The notes beneath the pieces are model-generated. The model worked only from the letters and a program-made list of their open reading frames with translations, had not been told where the DNA came from and made no database searches. The translations under genes were made by a program, and so were the position numbers. From positions 186,001 through 250,000 of the forward strand of contig JACJNY010000061.1 of NCBI GenBank assembly GCA_014695295.1: a stretch of 64,000 nucleotides of DNA. Direction: 5' to 3'. This DNA comes from Microcoleus sp. FACHB-61 (lineage in GTDB: Bacteria; Cyanobacteriota; Cyanobacteriia; Cyanobacteriales; Microcoleaceae). Below, one piece after another: positions 1 to 7,384 of the stretch. The first letter of the stretch is position 1, and each line of letters starts with the position of its first letter.

Positions 1-391
1 CCCGACGGTGAGGACGTTCTTAATTGCACAAATATGAGTTGTTATATTAGACAAGATTGCATAGATTCGCAAACTATGTTGAAATGCCTCGGCGTTGCAT
101 CTGCGGTTTTCCTATCAATCAAAGTTTTATGCAATAAATCTATTGCTTCTTCCCTCTCTCTTAGATAACTAAAGCGTTCTTCCTTCTTGCTTCAACATCT
201 GCTATACCTTGCCCGGATTGGACAGGCTCAGGGGTTTGGCAGCAGGAAGCAAGATGAACTATCATACAATTGTCAGAATATTAAAAAATGTAAATATAAT
301 AAGTGGGGTGTGCCGGAATTTTAAACGGGATTAAAAAGTGCACAGCAGGAAACCCTGACTGTTGCAGGTACGATCGGGAATTTCACATTTT
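1..391. other. Gene-free leader upstream of the cellulose synthase gene
   Basis: I see no open reading frame with recognisable protein similarity here. The stretch is AT-rich near its 3' end (around 265-345), which would suit a promoter and 5' leader for the downstream glycosyltransferase. I looked for a c-di-GMP (GEMM) riboswitch, which would make sense before a cellulose synthase, but could not assemble its conserved core. The tail of an upstream gene may lie in the first bases but cannot be recognised. Confidence 0.4.
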
Positions 392-2893
392 ATGACAACT
401 TCAAGATTTGACCTTCAAGAGTTGAAACGCCGCTTTTGGCGGATTTCGCGGGTGCCGGCGGCAACGCTAGTGGTGTTGGGGGCAGTTGCTTTCGCAGGTG
501 CGATCGCCGGGGCCTGGTTTGCAGGTGAAGGTACAGTCAGCGGTATTTTTGCCACAATCAACACTTGGCAGCAAAACCCGCCTGTGTGGCTGCAAGTGTC
601 TGCTACGAGCAAGATGTATTTGTTAGTGCCGACTTTTGTACTGGTTTCGGCCGCTTTAGCTGCCATTAAAATTTCGCCTCAGCCGCAGAAATGGTCGCGC
701 GCTGTGGTAGTTGCAATAGTTCTGGCTTTAACGATTCGCTACGTTTTGTGGCGATCGCTCGCTACTCTCAATTTAAGCGATCCCCTCAACGGTATCTTTA
801 GTTTGGGGCTGTTTTTCCTAGAAATGTTAATGGTTTTCACCACCAGCATTCAACTGTATTTAATGCTGAAAGTGAAAGATCGGCGTCGAGAAGCCGATTG
901 CATGGCAGTTGCAGTTGAAGCGGGAAACTTTGCCCCGCGCGTAGATATTTTTATCCCAACTTACAACGAACCCGCTTTTATTTTACGGCGCACAGTCATA
1001 GGCTGTCAAGCTTTAGATTATGCCAACAAAAAAGTATATTTGCTCGACGATACCAAGCGCCCTGAAATCAAATTGCTGGCAAAAGAGCTGGGATGCGAGT
1101 ATATAACAAGACCCGATAATATTCACGCTAAAGCTGGAAACATCAATCACGCCACAGCCCTAACTAATGGAGAACTAATTGTAGTTTTCGATGCAGATTT
1201 TATTCCTACTAAAAACTTTTTAACAAGAACAGTTGGATTTTTTCAAAATTCCCAAATCGCCCTCGTTCAAACACCGCAAAGCTTTTACAACCACGACCCC
1301 ATCGCCCGCAATTTAGGTTTAGAAAATGTGCTGGCGCCGGAAGAAGAAGTATTTTACAGGCAAATTGAAATCATCAAAGACAGCGCCGACAGCGTGGTTT
1401 GTTGCGGCACATCTTTTGTAGTTAGGCGCAGTGCTTTAGAAACAGCGGGAGGCTTGGTCACCGATTCAATATGCGAAGATTATTTTACCGGAATTCGGCT
1501 GTCAGCAACCGGGTATCGCTTAGTTTATTTAGATGAAAAATTGAGTGCTGGTTTGGCCGCTGAAAATATAGAAGCTCATCTAACTCAAAGGTTTCGCTGG
1601 GCGCGAGGCACGCTTCAGGCATTTTTTATTGATTCCAATCCTTTAACGATTCGCGGCCTCAGATTCGTACAAAGGCTGTGTCACTTGGAAGGATTGCTGC
1701 ACTGGTTTACCAGTTTAACCAGGGTTTTGTTTCTGTTGATGCCTTTAGCTTATTCGTTTCTCGGCATACTTCCTTTGCGGGCAAGTGCCGGGGAATTGCT
1801 GTACTTTTTCCTGCCTTACTATTTGGTGCAAGTTACTGTGTTTTCTTGGCTGAACCGCCGATCGCGATCGGCTTTGCTTTCTGATGTTTATTCTTTTGTC
1901 CAGTGTATACCTTTAGCGGTGACGGTGGTGAGTGCCATGCTGAATCCTTTTGAGAAAGGGTTTCAGGTGACGCCAAAAGGAATTGCGAGCGATCGCTTTC
2001 GTTTTAACTGGAAGTTGGGATGGCCTTTGATTGTCTTGTTCGCAGCTACAGCATTCAGTCTGGGGCAGAATTTAAACATTTATTTAGTTAAAAATGTTGG
2101 CAGCGTACAGGCAATATCAGAAAATGCTGATTTGTTAAAAGGCATGAGTTTGGGGTGGGTTTGGAGCGCTTATAACCTGCTGATGCTGGGGATTGCACTA
2201 CTGATTTTGGTGGATATTCCTAAGCCGGACATTTACGAATGGTTCAATTTACGCAGGGTTGTACAACTGAATATTGGCGGTAAAAGTTTTTGGGGTATAA
2301 CTACTGTAATTTCGGAAAGTGGCGCTGAAGTGGCTCTGACGCAGTGCCCAAGTTTTGCGGTGAAAGGTAAAGGTAGTAAAGAGAGTTTTACGGCAGCAGA
2401 GATTTTGCCAAAATATGGCGTTCAGACAAGTTTATCGCAGGGTAAAATAAAAGCGATCCCTCGCAGTGCGACAGTCAAAGCGAGGAGTTCGCTAGCGCCG
2501 TCTGTTCTTGAGTTTGGTACTGAGCATCGTTTGGCCAAAGGTTTGATTGATTGCGATTCGGCGACTCTGGAAATTATGGAAGAGGAATGTTTTATTCCTG
2601 TGGCTAAGATTGAGTTGGTGAGCGATAAATCTCAGTTGGAGTCGAGTTTTCGGGATGCAGCAGGGTACAGTTTTGCAGAATTTCCCACTGTGCGAATTGC
2701 GTTCGATCGCCTGAATATTAGCCAGCACCGCTGTTTGATCGAAATGCTGTACTGTCGCCCGGGCCAGTGGCAGCGGCAGGAAACTCCCGGAGAATGGCGA
2801 TCGCTGTGGCTGTTGTTGAGAATTGCTTTGAAACCGAGGGCTGTTTTTGAGAGGAATAGGCCCGTTAGACCGATCGCAGTTTCGCAGCTTTAG
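392..2893 (+). CDS. Cellulose synthase catalytic subunit-like glycosyltransferase (BcsA family)
   Basis: Processive family 2 glycosyltransferase of the inner membrane that would polymerise a UDP-sugar, most likely UDP-glucose into a beta-glucan. N-terminal transmembrane helices (about residues 20-45, 75-150) precede a cytosolic GT-A domain. That domain carries the family signatures: LDD near residue 219, DAD near 268, TPQSF, TSFVVRR, the EDYFTG acceptor-site Asp and QRFRW. More membrane helices follow, then a C-terminal PilZ-like domain (about 660 onward) with LRRVVQLNIGG, which in BcsA binds c-di-GMP; its arginine motif is less regular than in enterobacterial BcsA. Length about 833 residues fits the family. 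The ATG at 392 is preferred; an in-frame TTG at 362 would add ten residues. No BcsB partner follows. The linkage and polymer are inferred, and curdlan-like or other beta-glucans are possible. Confidence 0.88.
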   Translation: MTTSRFDLQELKRRFWRISRVPAATLVVLGAVAFAGAIAGAWFAGEGTVSGIFATINTWQQNPPVWLQVSATSKMYLLVPTFVLVSAALAAIKISPQPQKWSRAVVVAIVLALTIRYVLWRSLATLNLSDPLNGIFSLGLFFLEMLMVFTTSIQLYLMLKVKDRRREADCMAVAVEAGNFAPRVDIFIPTYNEPAFILRRTVIGCQALDYANKKVYLLDDTKRPEIKLLAKELGCEYITRPDNIHAKAGNINHATALTNGELIVVFDADFIPTKNFLTRTVGFFQNSQIALVQTPQSFYNHDPIARNLGLENVLAPEEEVFYRQIEIIKDSADSVVCCGTSFVVRRSALETAGGLVTDSICEDYFTGIRLSATGYRLVYLDEKLSAGLAAENIEAHLTQRFRWARGTLQAFFIDSNPLTIRGLRFVQRLCHLEGLLHWFTSLTRVLFLLMPLAYSFLGILPLRASAGELLYFFLPYYLVQVTVFSWLNRRSRSALLSDVYSFVQCIPLAVTVVSAMLNPFEKGFQVTPKGIASDRFRFNWKLGWPLIVLFAATAFSLGQNLNIYLVKNVGSVQAISENADLLKGMSLGWVWSAYNLLMLGIALLILVDIPKPDIYEWFNLRRVVQLNIGGKSFWGITTVISESGAEVALTQCPSFAVKGKGSKESFTAAEILPKYGVQTSLSQGKIKAIPRSATVKARSSLAPSVLEFGTEHRLAKGLIDCDSATLEIMEEECFIPVAKIELVSDKSQLESSFRDAAGYSFAEFPTVRIAFDRLNISQHRCLIEMLYCRPGQWQRQETPGEWRSLWLLLRIALKPRAVFERNRPVRPIAVSQL

Positions 2894-2909
2894 AGTGAAC
2901 TTCTCCTAG

Positions 2910-3619
2910 TTGGGAATTTTTCACCCCAAATATCAGCAGATGAAGGCTGAGGGATTTTTAGAGAATCTTACCTCATCTCTTTTAAGTAATGGTGCAAAAA
3001 TTTTTATACATTTTCAGTTAGCAAATAGAGATAATTTTCAAGATTTGGATAAATTCTTGCGGTGGTTCTACGAACGTCGGTTTGGGTTTGCAACTGGGAA
3101 ATCAAATAGCAGAATTTTGGGAGTAGCTGTTTGGCAGTCAGATTAGCTGTAAGATGTACTTCCAGCAGTATTTGCTACTCTCAACTACCCAACTTTTAGT
3201 GTTAGCTTGAGGTGATATCGATCGCTTGTTTTGCCTATCCCAATTTGACGTTCGACTTTTACGGACTTTGGCGAATTTGGTACGAGGAAGGAAAAAATCG
3301 GGGAATTGGGCGAAAGCTCCGGTTAGTCGTGGTACACTCCACTAAGCTGTATATCCCGCTGAGTGTAAATAAATCGCCGTTTAATGTGGGGCTACGGCCC
3401 TTTAACAGCGACCAAGTGCAGGATTGGGCGAAACGGCAAGGACTGGATTGGTCAGCGGAAGATGCCCAGCAACTGACGGGTTTTGTAAATAGGAATACAT
3501 ATTTAGTACGGGTAGCTCTTGCTCGTATCGGGCGTGGGGATGTCACTCCAGAGCAAGTATTGCAAAACTCTCCCATCTGTGCCGGAATTTATGGCGATCG
3601 CCTACAACGACAACTTTAG
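2910..3619 (+). pseudogene. Frameshifted remnant of an AAA_35 (AAA-like) domain protein
   Basis: Successive reading frames carry consecutive pieces of one family, the AAA-like (PF14516) ATPase domain common in cyanobacterial signalling proteins. The first frame has FQDLDKFLRWFYERR. Near 3150 another frame gives SCKMYFQQYLL. From 3211 a third frame gives GDIDRLF, and then the frame starting at 3212 gives DFYGLWRIWYEEGKN, KLRLVVVHST, SPFNVGL and the terminal NTYLVRVALARIGRGD with GIYGDRLQRQL. Intact homologues have these in one frame and in this order, so at least two frameshifts have broken the gene. The Walker A part is missing from the 5' end. It is a relic, not a functional ATPase. Confidence 0.75.
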
Positions 3620-3685
3620 CAGCTTTAATTATATAACTAGCAATTTGCGTTACTACCATAACTGAAACACATTTTGCGATCGCTT

Positions 3686-3690
3686 GGAGG
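3686..3690 (+). promoter_or_regulatory. Ribosome binding site that fixes a TTG start
   Basis: GGAGG lies nine bases before the TTG at 3700. It supports TTG as the start of the methyltransferase gene, giving a protein that begins MKTGSLTVVG, exactly where the conserved methylase N-terminus should begin. No in-frame ATG exists nearby upstream. Confidence 0.7.
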
Positions 3691-3699
3691 AAGTTACAT

Positions 3700-4488
3700 T
3701 TGAAAACGGGATCTTTAACTGTTGTCGGGACGGGAATTCAATTAGTTGGTCATCTGACCTTAGCAGCGAAGGCGTGGATCGAGCAAGCTGACAAAGTTCT
3801 GTTCGCCGTAGCCGATCCTGTTACTGCTAAATGGCTACACACACTCAATCCCACCGCAGAAGCCTTACCTTACAATACCAACAATCAGCGGCGTAGAGAA
3901 ACTTATCGAGAAATGGTCGATCGCATTTTGGCTGAAGTTCGTCAGGAGTTGAATGTTTGTGCTGTTTTTTACGGTCATCCCGGTGTCTTTGCTTACCCTA
4001 CCCATGAAGCAATTAAACAGGCGCGTCACGAAGGTTTTAGGGCGCAAATGTTACCAGGAATTTCAGCGGAAGATTGCTTATTTGCTGACTTGGGTCTTGA
4101 CCCAGGACGCAACGGATGTCAAAGTTTTGAAGCCACTGACTTTCTGATTCGGAGGCGGAAATTTGACCCGACCAGTGCTTTAATTTTGTGGCAAATTGCG
4201 ACTATCGGCAATCTGGGTTTTTATCAAGAAGGGATTCAATTGCGCGGTCTAACTGTGTTAGCTGAAGTGTTAGAAACATACTATGGTTCTGACCACGAAG
4301 TAATTGTTTACGAAGCAGCGGTTTATTACCCGGTTTGCGAGCCAGTTATCCAGCATATTCCTGTGTCCAAACTGGCTGAAAGTCGTGTTACTCTAGTTTC
4401 GACACTTTATGTTCCGCCTCAAGCGCCTGCACCTGTAGACAGTGAAATGATGGCACGGTTGGGTATGTCTTTTGTTAAAGAAACTTAA
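3700..4488 (+). CDS. Putative split-borosin alpha-N-methyltransferase (tetrapyrrole methylase fold)
   Basis: 262-residue SAM-dependent methylase of the tetrapyrrole-methylase superfamily. It resembles the catalytic domain of the borosin enzyme OphMA, which methylates backbone amides of a peptide, more than it resembles CobA/CysG-type enzymes. Seen directly: GSLTVVGTGI at 4-13, GHLTL at 17-21, Tyr58 with R64-R66 and Tyr69 (matching the Tyr/Arg cluster I recall as catalytic in OphM), FYGHPGVF at 90-97, LPGISAEDCLFADLGLDPG at 118-136, FEATDFL at 143-149 and STLYVPP at 244-250. It ends soon after STLYVPP, so there is no fused clasp and core peptide as in fungal borosins. Such split enzymes act on a separate precursor, and a fitting peptide lies 2.5 kb downstream at 6994. 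Two TPR genes lie between. Start is TTG with a good ribosome site. Activity on that peptide is inference. Confidence 0.8.
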   Translation: MKTGSLTVVGTGIQLVGHLTLAAKAWIEQADKVLFAVADPVTAKWLHTLNPTAEALPYNTNNQRRRETYREMVDRILAEVRQELNVCAVFYGHPGVFAYPTHEAIKQARHEGFRAQMLPGISAEDCLFADLGLDPGRNGCQSFEATDFLIRRRKFDPTSALILWQIATIGNLGFYQEGIQLRGLTVLAEVLETYYGSDHEVIVYEAAVYYPVCEPVIQHIPVSKLAESRVTLVSTLYVPPQAPAPVDSEMMARLGMSFVKET

Positions 4489-4518
4489 GGTATTTTGCCA
4501 AGAGAATGTAGTAAAAAC

Positions 4519-4549
4519 TACACTTTTTATACAGCAGATAAAAAGTGTA
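4519..4549 (+). promoter_or_regulatory. Perfect 12-bp inverted repeat between methyltransferase and TPR genes
   Basis: TACACTTTTTAT at 4519-4530 and its exact reverse complement at 4538-4549 flank a 7-base loop (ACAGCAG). The element starts 30 bases after the methyltransferase stop and ends just before the next gene's GAGGAG ribosome site (4557-4562). It could be an mRNA hairpin that tunes expression between the two genes, or a dimeric operator. It lacks a GC-rich stem plus T-run, so a classical terminator is less likely. Confidence 0.5.
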
Positions 4550-4569
4550 TGTGTTAGAGGAGAAAAAAT

Positions 4570-5430
4570 GTGGTAATGTCGCTTTATATAGAACAAAACC
4601 CTGACGATGCTAAGGCTCTGGCTCATCATGGTGAAAACCATCGGCTGACGGGACATTTTGAAGCAGCTTTAGACGATTTCAACCGATCGCTCGACTTGGA
4701 ACCTGACAATGCTTGGGCGATCGCACACCGGGGCGAAACCTATTATTTGATGAAACGCTATCAGGAGGCATTCGCTGATTTCAACCGCGCCATTGAACTG
4801 AACCCTGATTATAATTGGGCGATCGCACATCGAGGCGTAACCTACCGCTTTCTGGGAGAAGCATATTACACAAAGGCACTGGCTGACTTGGATCGAGCAA
4901 TTGAGCGTCAGTCGGATTACGTTTGGGCGATCGCTTATCGCTGCCGCGTCTATGAGTTGATGAAGTGCTACAAGCAATCCCTGATTGACTTCGATCGAGC
5001 GATCGCCCTTGACGAAACAATATTTGTGAAAAATTGGCAAACTGAGAGAGGGTTGCTGCTTTGCTATGGCGGTCAATATTCTGAGGCGATCACCTGTAGC
5101 GAAGAGAGGTTGCAACAGGTTTCTGATGACACGACAGCTTTATACTGTATCGCAGTATCTAAGGCGCGTTGGCAGGGAGTGGACAAAGCAGCAAGCGAAA
5201 TCGAGCGATCGCGAACAGCATTGCTTTCTCAATGGGAAACGGGCGATCGGGGAGATATTCTCTACCGACTCAGCGGTTTAGCAATTTTGACAGGTAACTG
5301 CGAACAAGCATGGCAATATCTGCGAGAAGCTATTCCGATCAATGATGAAGCCATTGAGTTAGTCGGTCACGATCCAGCTTGGTTGGATTGGCGGGACGAC
5401 CCGAGAACTCAGGCATTACTTGCTAGTTAA
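4570..5430 (+). CDS. TPR protein in the putative borosin cluster
   Basis: 286 residues, with at least four tetratricopeptide repeats of about 34 residues in the first half. The unit is recognisable by the recurring WAIAHRGETY-type helix A and DFNRAIEL-type helix B (repeats starting near residues 11, 45, 79 and 117). The second half continues as helical TPR-like sequence and ends with HDPAWLDWRDDPR. TPR solenoids bind proteins or peptides, and no catalytic motif is visible. The gene follows the methyltransferase by about 80 bases and precedes a second TPR gene by about 40-60 bases, so co-transcription is likely. A role as scaffold or peptide chaperone for the methylase and precursor is inferred from position only. 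GTG at 4570 sits 7 bases after GAGGAG; ATG at 4576 is the alternative start. Confidence 0.8.
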   Translation: MVMSLYIEQNPDDAKALAHHGENHRLTGHFEAALDDFNRSLDLEPDNAWAIAHRGETYYLMKRYQEAFADFNRAIELNPDYNWAIAHRGVTYRFLGEAYYTKALADLDRAIERQSDYVWAIAYRCRVYELMKCYKQSLIDFDRAIALDETIFVKNWQTERGLLLCYGGQYSEAITCSEERLQQVSDDTTALYCIAVSKARWQGVDKAASEIERSRTALLSQWETGDRGDILYRLSGLAILTGNCEQAWQYLREAIPINDEAIELVGHDPAWLDWRDDPRTQALLAS

Positions 5431-5489
5431 GTGTTTGAGAAAACAAATTTCAAGTAATTAAACATTAAGTGTCTTTTCAGGATAATTTT

Positions 5490-6899
5490 ATGCAGATGGA
5501 TATCAGCGATATGATGATGGCTCAACAAGCAGAAACTCTTCGCTTGTCAGGGGCTTACGAACAGGCGATCGAGATATTTGAACAACTCCAAATGTATCCT
5601 GACAATGCTTGGGTTAATGCTCACTTAGGAGCAACCTATTACCATTTGATGGATTATGGGAAAGCAAAACATTATTTAAAGAAAGCGATCGACAAAAACG
5701 ATAAGTATTTCTGGGCTCATGCACAGCTAGGTGAAACCTATCGTCTTCGAGCAATTACGGAAAATAACAGAAGGCCAGAATATGTTGAAAAGGCGATCAA
5801 GCATTTCCAAAAAGCGCTTGACTCTAAACCACCAGAAGACAGTAACTATGCCTGGGCATTAGCTCACTTGGGGGCAACCCATCGCCTGTATATAACTAAA
5901 GGTATCATCCACTTCCTGAAGGAGCCGATATCTCAGCAACCTAATCCAGAAAATTCTTGCGGAAAAGAAAACATAAAACAACACGCAAAAGACGCTTTGA
6001 AATGCCTTAATAGAGCGATTGAACTCATGCCTACATACGCTTGGGCATGGGGTATGCGATCGACAGTTTACAGATTGACTCAAGACTACAAAAATTCATT
6101 CTGGGATTTGGGAGTTGAAGCTGTAATAGCTCCCAGTATGGAGATTATGCAACAGTCTTCTTCTCCCGTTCCATTCTTGAAAAGTGGCAGGGTAAATCTT
6201 TACGAACACGCTTTCTTGTCTTTTTATTTGACCAAGAAACACTCAGACCCAGAGGATAAAAAAACACACTACATTAGGGCGATCGCTTTTCTCCAACAAG
6301 CTTTAATACTTAGTCCAGGGGACTTGATGGCTAAGCTAATTCTCACCATAATTGAGGCTAACCAAAAGAAGGAAGAAAGAGGGTCATTAAAACCAAACGA
6401 CATTAAAAAGATTCAAAGAAAATTAGAGCAGTTTTTTGAAGATACAGAAGTGGAGTTTTGTCACAAATTTAAAAAGGTATTACGACATCAAATTAATGTT
6501 CCAGAACCCTCAGTTAGTATAGAACAGTTGAAATGGATAAATAGTCATGCTGAGGAGGGACATAAATTAAAGAAGCTTGTTTTAGAAGATGTGATAAAAC
6601 AACCTGATTTAGGTGTAAAAAAAACAGAGGCACAATTATGGCTATGGGAAAACTTTGCACTGACAGAGATGTGGAGTTATATTCTTTTCTTTCTTGCCGA
6701 AGTAAGCCATCTTCTGGGAAACAAAAGTAATATTGGTACAGAAACGGCTTATCTAGAGCTTGCATTCCTCATCAATCCTTACTACGTTACAGAAAGGCTT
6801 TATCAAACTCCAGTGTTTTCACATGAAGACAGAGTAAAGATATTTAAAAAGTTGCACGATGATGGAATAGTGTTAAAATTTTCTGAACCCAATCAATGA
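5490..6899 (+). CDS. Second TPR protein in the putative borosin cluster
   Basis: About 469 residues. The N-terminal half has TPR units related to the preceding gene's repeats: AWVNAHLGATYYHL, FWAHAQLGETYRL, YAWALAHLGATHRL and YAWAWGMRSTVYRL occur at spacings typical of TPRs, some widened by insertions. The C-terminal half (about 240-469) is helical, Lys/Glu-rich and not recognised. The ATG at 5490 with AGGA seven bases upstream is preferred over a GTG at 5469. The gene ends 94 bases before the candidate precursor peptide gene, in the same direction. The shared repeat type with the upstream gene suggests the two arose by duplication or recruitment from the same family. It may recognise the precursor or hold a modification complex; this is inference. 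No enzymatic motif is seen. Confidence 0.78.
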   Translation: MQMDISDMMMAQQAETLRLSGAYEQAIEIFEQLQMYPDNAWVNAHLGATYYHLMDYGKAKHYLKKAIDKNDKYFWAHAQLGETYRLRAITENNRRPEYVEKAIKHFQKALDSKPPEDSNYAWALAHLGATHRLYITKGIIHFLKEPISQQPNPENSCGKENIKQHAKDALKCLNRAIELMPTYAWAWGMRSTVYRLTQDYKNSFWDLGVEAVIAPSMEIMQQSSSPVPFLKSGRVNLYEHAFLSFYLTKKHSDPEDKKTHYIRAIAFLQQALILSPGDLMAKLILTIIEANQKKEERGSLKPNDIKKIQRKLEQFFEDTEVEFCHKFKKVLRHQINVPEPSVSIEQLKWINSHAEEGHKLKKLVLEDVIKQPDLGVKKTEAQLWLWENFALTEMWSYILFFLAEVSHLLGNKSNIGTETAYLELAFLINPYYVTERLYQTPVFSHEDRVKIFKKLHDDGIVLKFSEPNQ

Positions 6900-6993
6900 A
6901 ACCCTTAATTGCCAGAAAATCAACTGAAAAAATCAATGACGATTAGTTTAGTTCTTCACTGTTCGCGACCTTAGAGATTTAGGAGAATATCCC

Positions 6994-7272
6994 ATGAGTA
7001 ACCTATTGGATTTGTTAACAGATTTAGCACTTGACACGAAGAAACAAAGTGCTTTCCTCAACAACCCCAGTTCCTTAATGGAAGAAATGGGTTTAACTGA
7101 AGCAGAACAGACTGCAATGATGAGCGGTGAAAACGCTAAAATTACAGCACTTTTTGCTGAGGAACGAGTTACGTTTGCTATTACTGTGTTCGATCCCGGA
7201 CCCGATCCCTTGCCAGATCCAGACCCTTTTCCTCCTTCTCCACCGCCAGACCCCAAACCTGACTCTGACTAG
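6994..7272 (+). CDS. Candidate split-borosin precursor peptide with Asp/Pro-rich tail
   Basis: 92-residue peptide with a clean AGGAG ribosome site (6981-6985) eight bases before ATG. Residues 1-55 look like the helical leader of split-borosin precursors such as SonA of Shewanella, from memory: LLDLLTDLALDTK, then FLNNPSSLMEEMGLTEAE and MMSGENAKI, that is the 'NP..lM...GLt..e...mmSG(d/e)' signature. A short hydrophobic beta-branched stretch follows, VTFAITVF at 59-66, where methylated residues lie in known borosins. The last 26 residues consist largely of Asp and Pro (DPGPDPLPDPDPFPPSPPP and on). No Cys is present, so lanthipeptide or sactipeptide chemistry is unlikely. It is the only small peptide gene in the methyltransferase cluster. 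The precursor role is well motivated by leader and context; the core boundaries are a guess. Confidence 0.72.
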   Translation: MSNLLDLLTDLALDTKKQSAFLNNPSSLMEEMGLTEAEQTAMMSGENAKITALFAEERVTFAITVFDPGPDPLPDPDPFPPSPPPDPKPDSD

Positions 7273-7343
7273 GATGTGGATTTGAAGTCAAATCACTCAT
7301 AATTTTCTACACTTGGGAAAGTAGATTGATATTTTATAAGCTC

Positions 7344-7367
7344 AAACCGCACTTGTTGCGGTTTTTT
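7344..7367 (+). terminator. Intrinsic terminator after the candidate precursor gene
   Basis: AAACCGCA (7344-7351), loop CTTGT, TGCGGTTT (7357-7364), followed by a T-run. The stem is perfect. It ends 17 bases before the start of the giant kinase gene, so most transcripts of the peptide cluster should stop here. A second small perfect hairpin (GATTTGA / TCAAATC) lies just after the peptide stop at 7279-7294. Confidence 0.8.
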
Positions 7368-7384
7368 ATCCTCAAAACATAAGT

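Noticed and set aside
1-391. c-di-GMP riboswitch upstream of the cellulose synthase gene
   Set aside because: Scattered similarity to the GEMM core could not be arranged into its conserved helices.
3700-4488. Reading the methylase as a cobalamin or siroheme biosynthesis enzyme
   Set aside because: The fold family is shared, but the specific segments (FYGHPGVF, LPGISAEDCLFADL, the Tyr/Arg cluster, STLYVPP) match borosin methylases, and there are no tetrapyrrole genes nearby.
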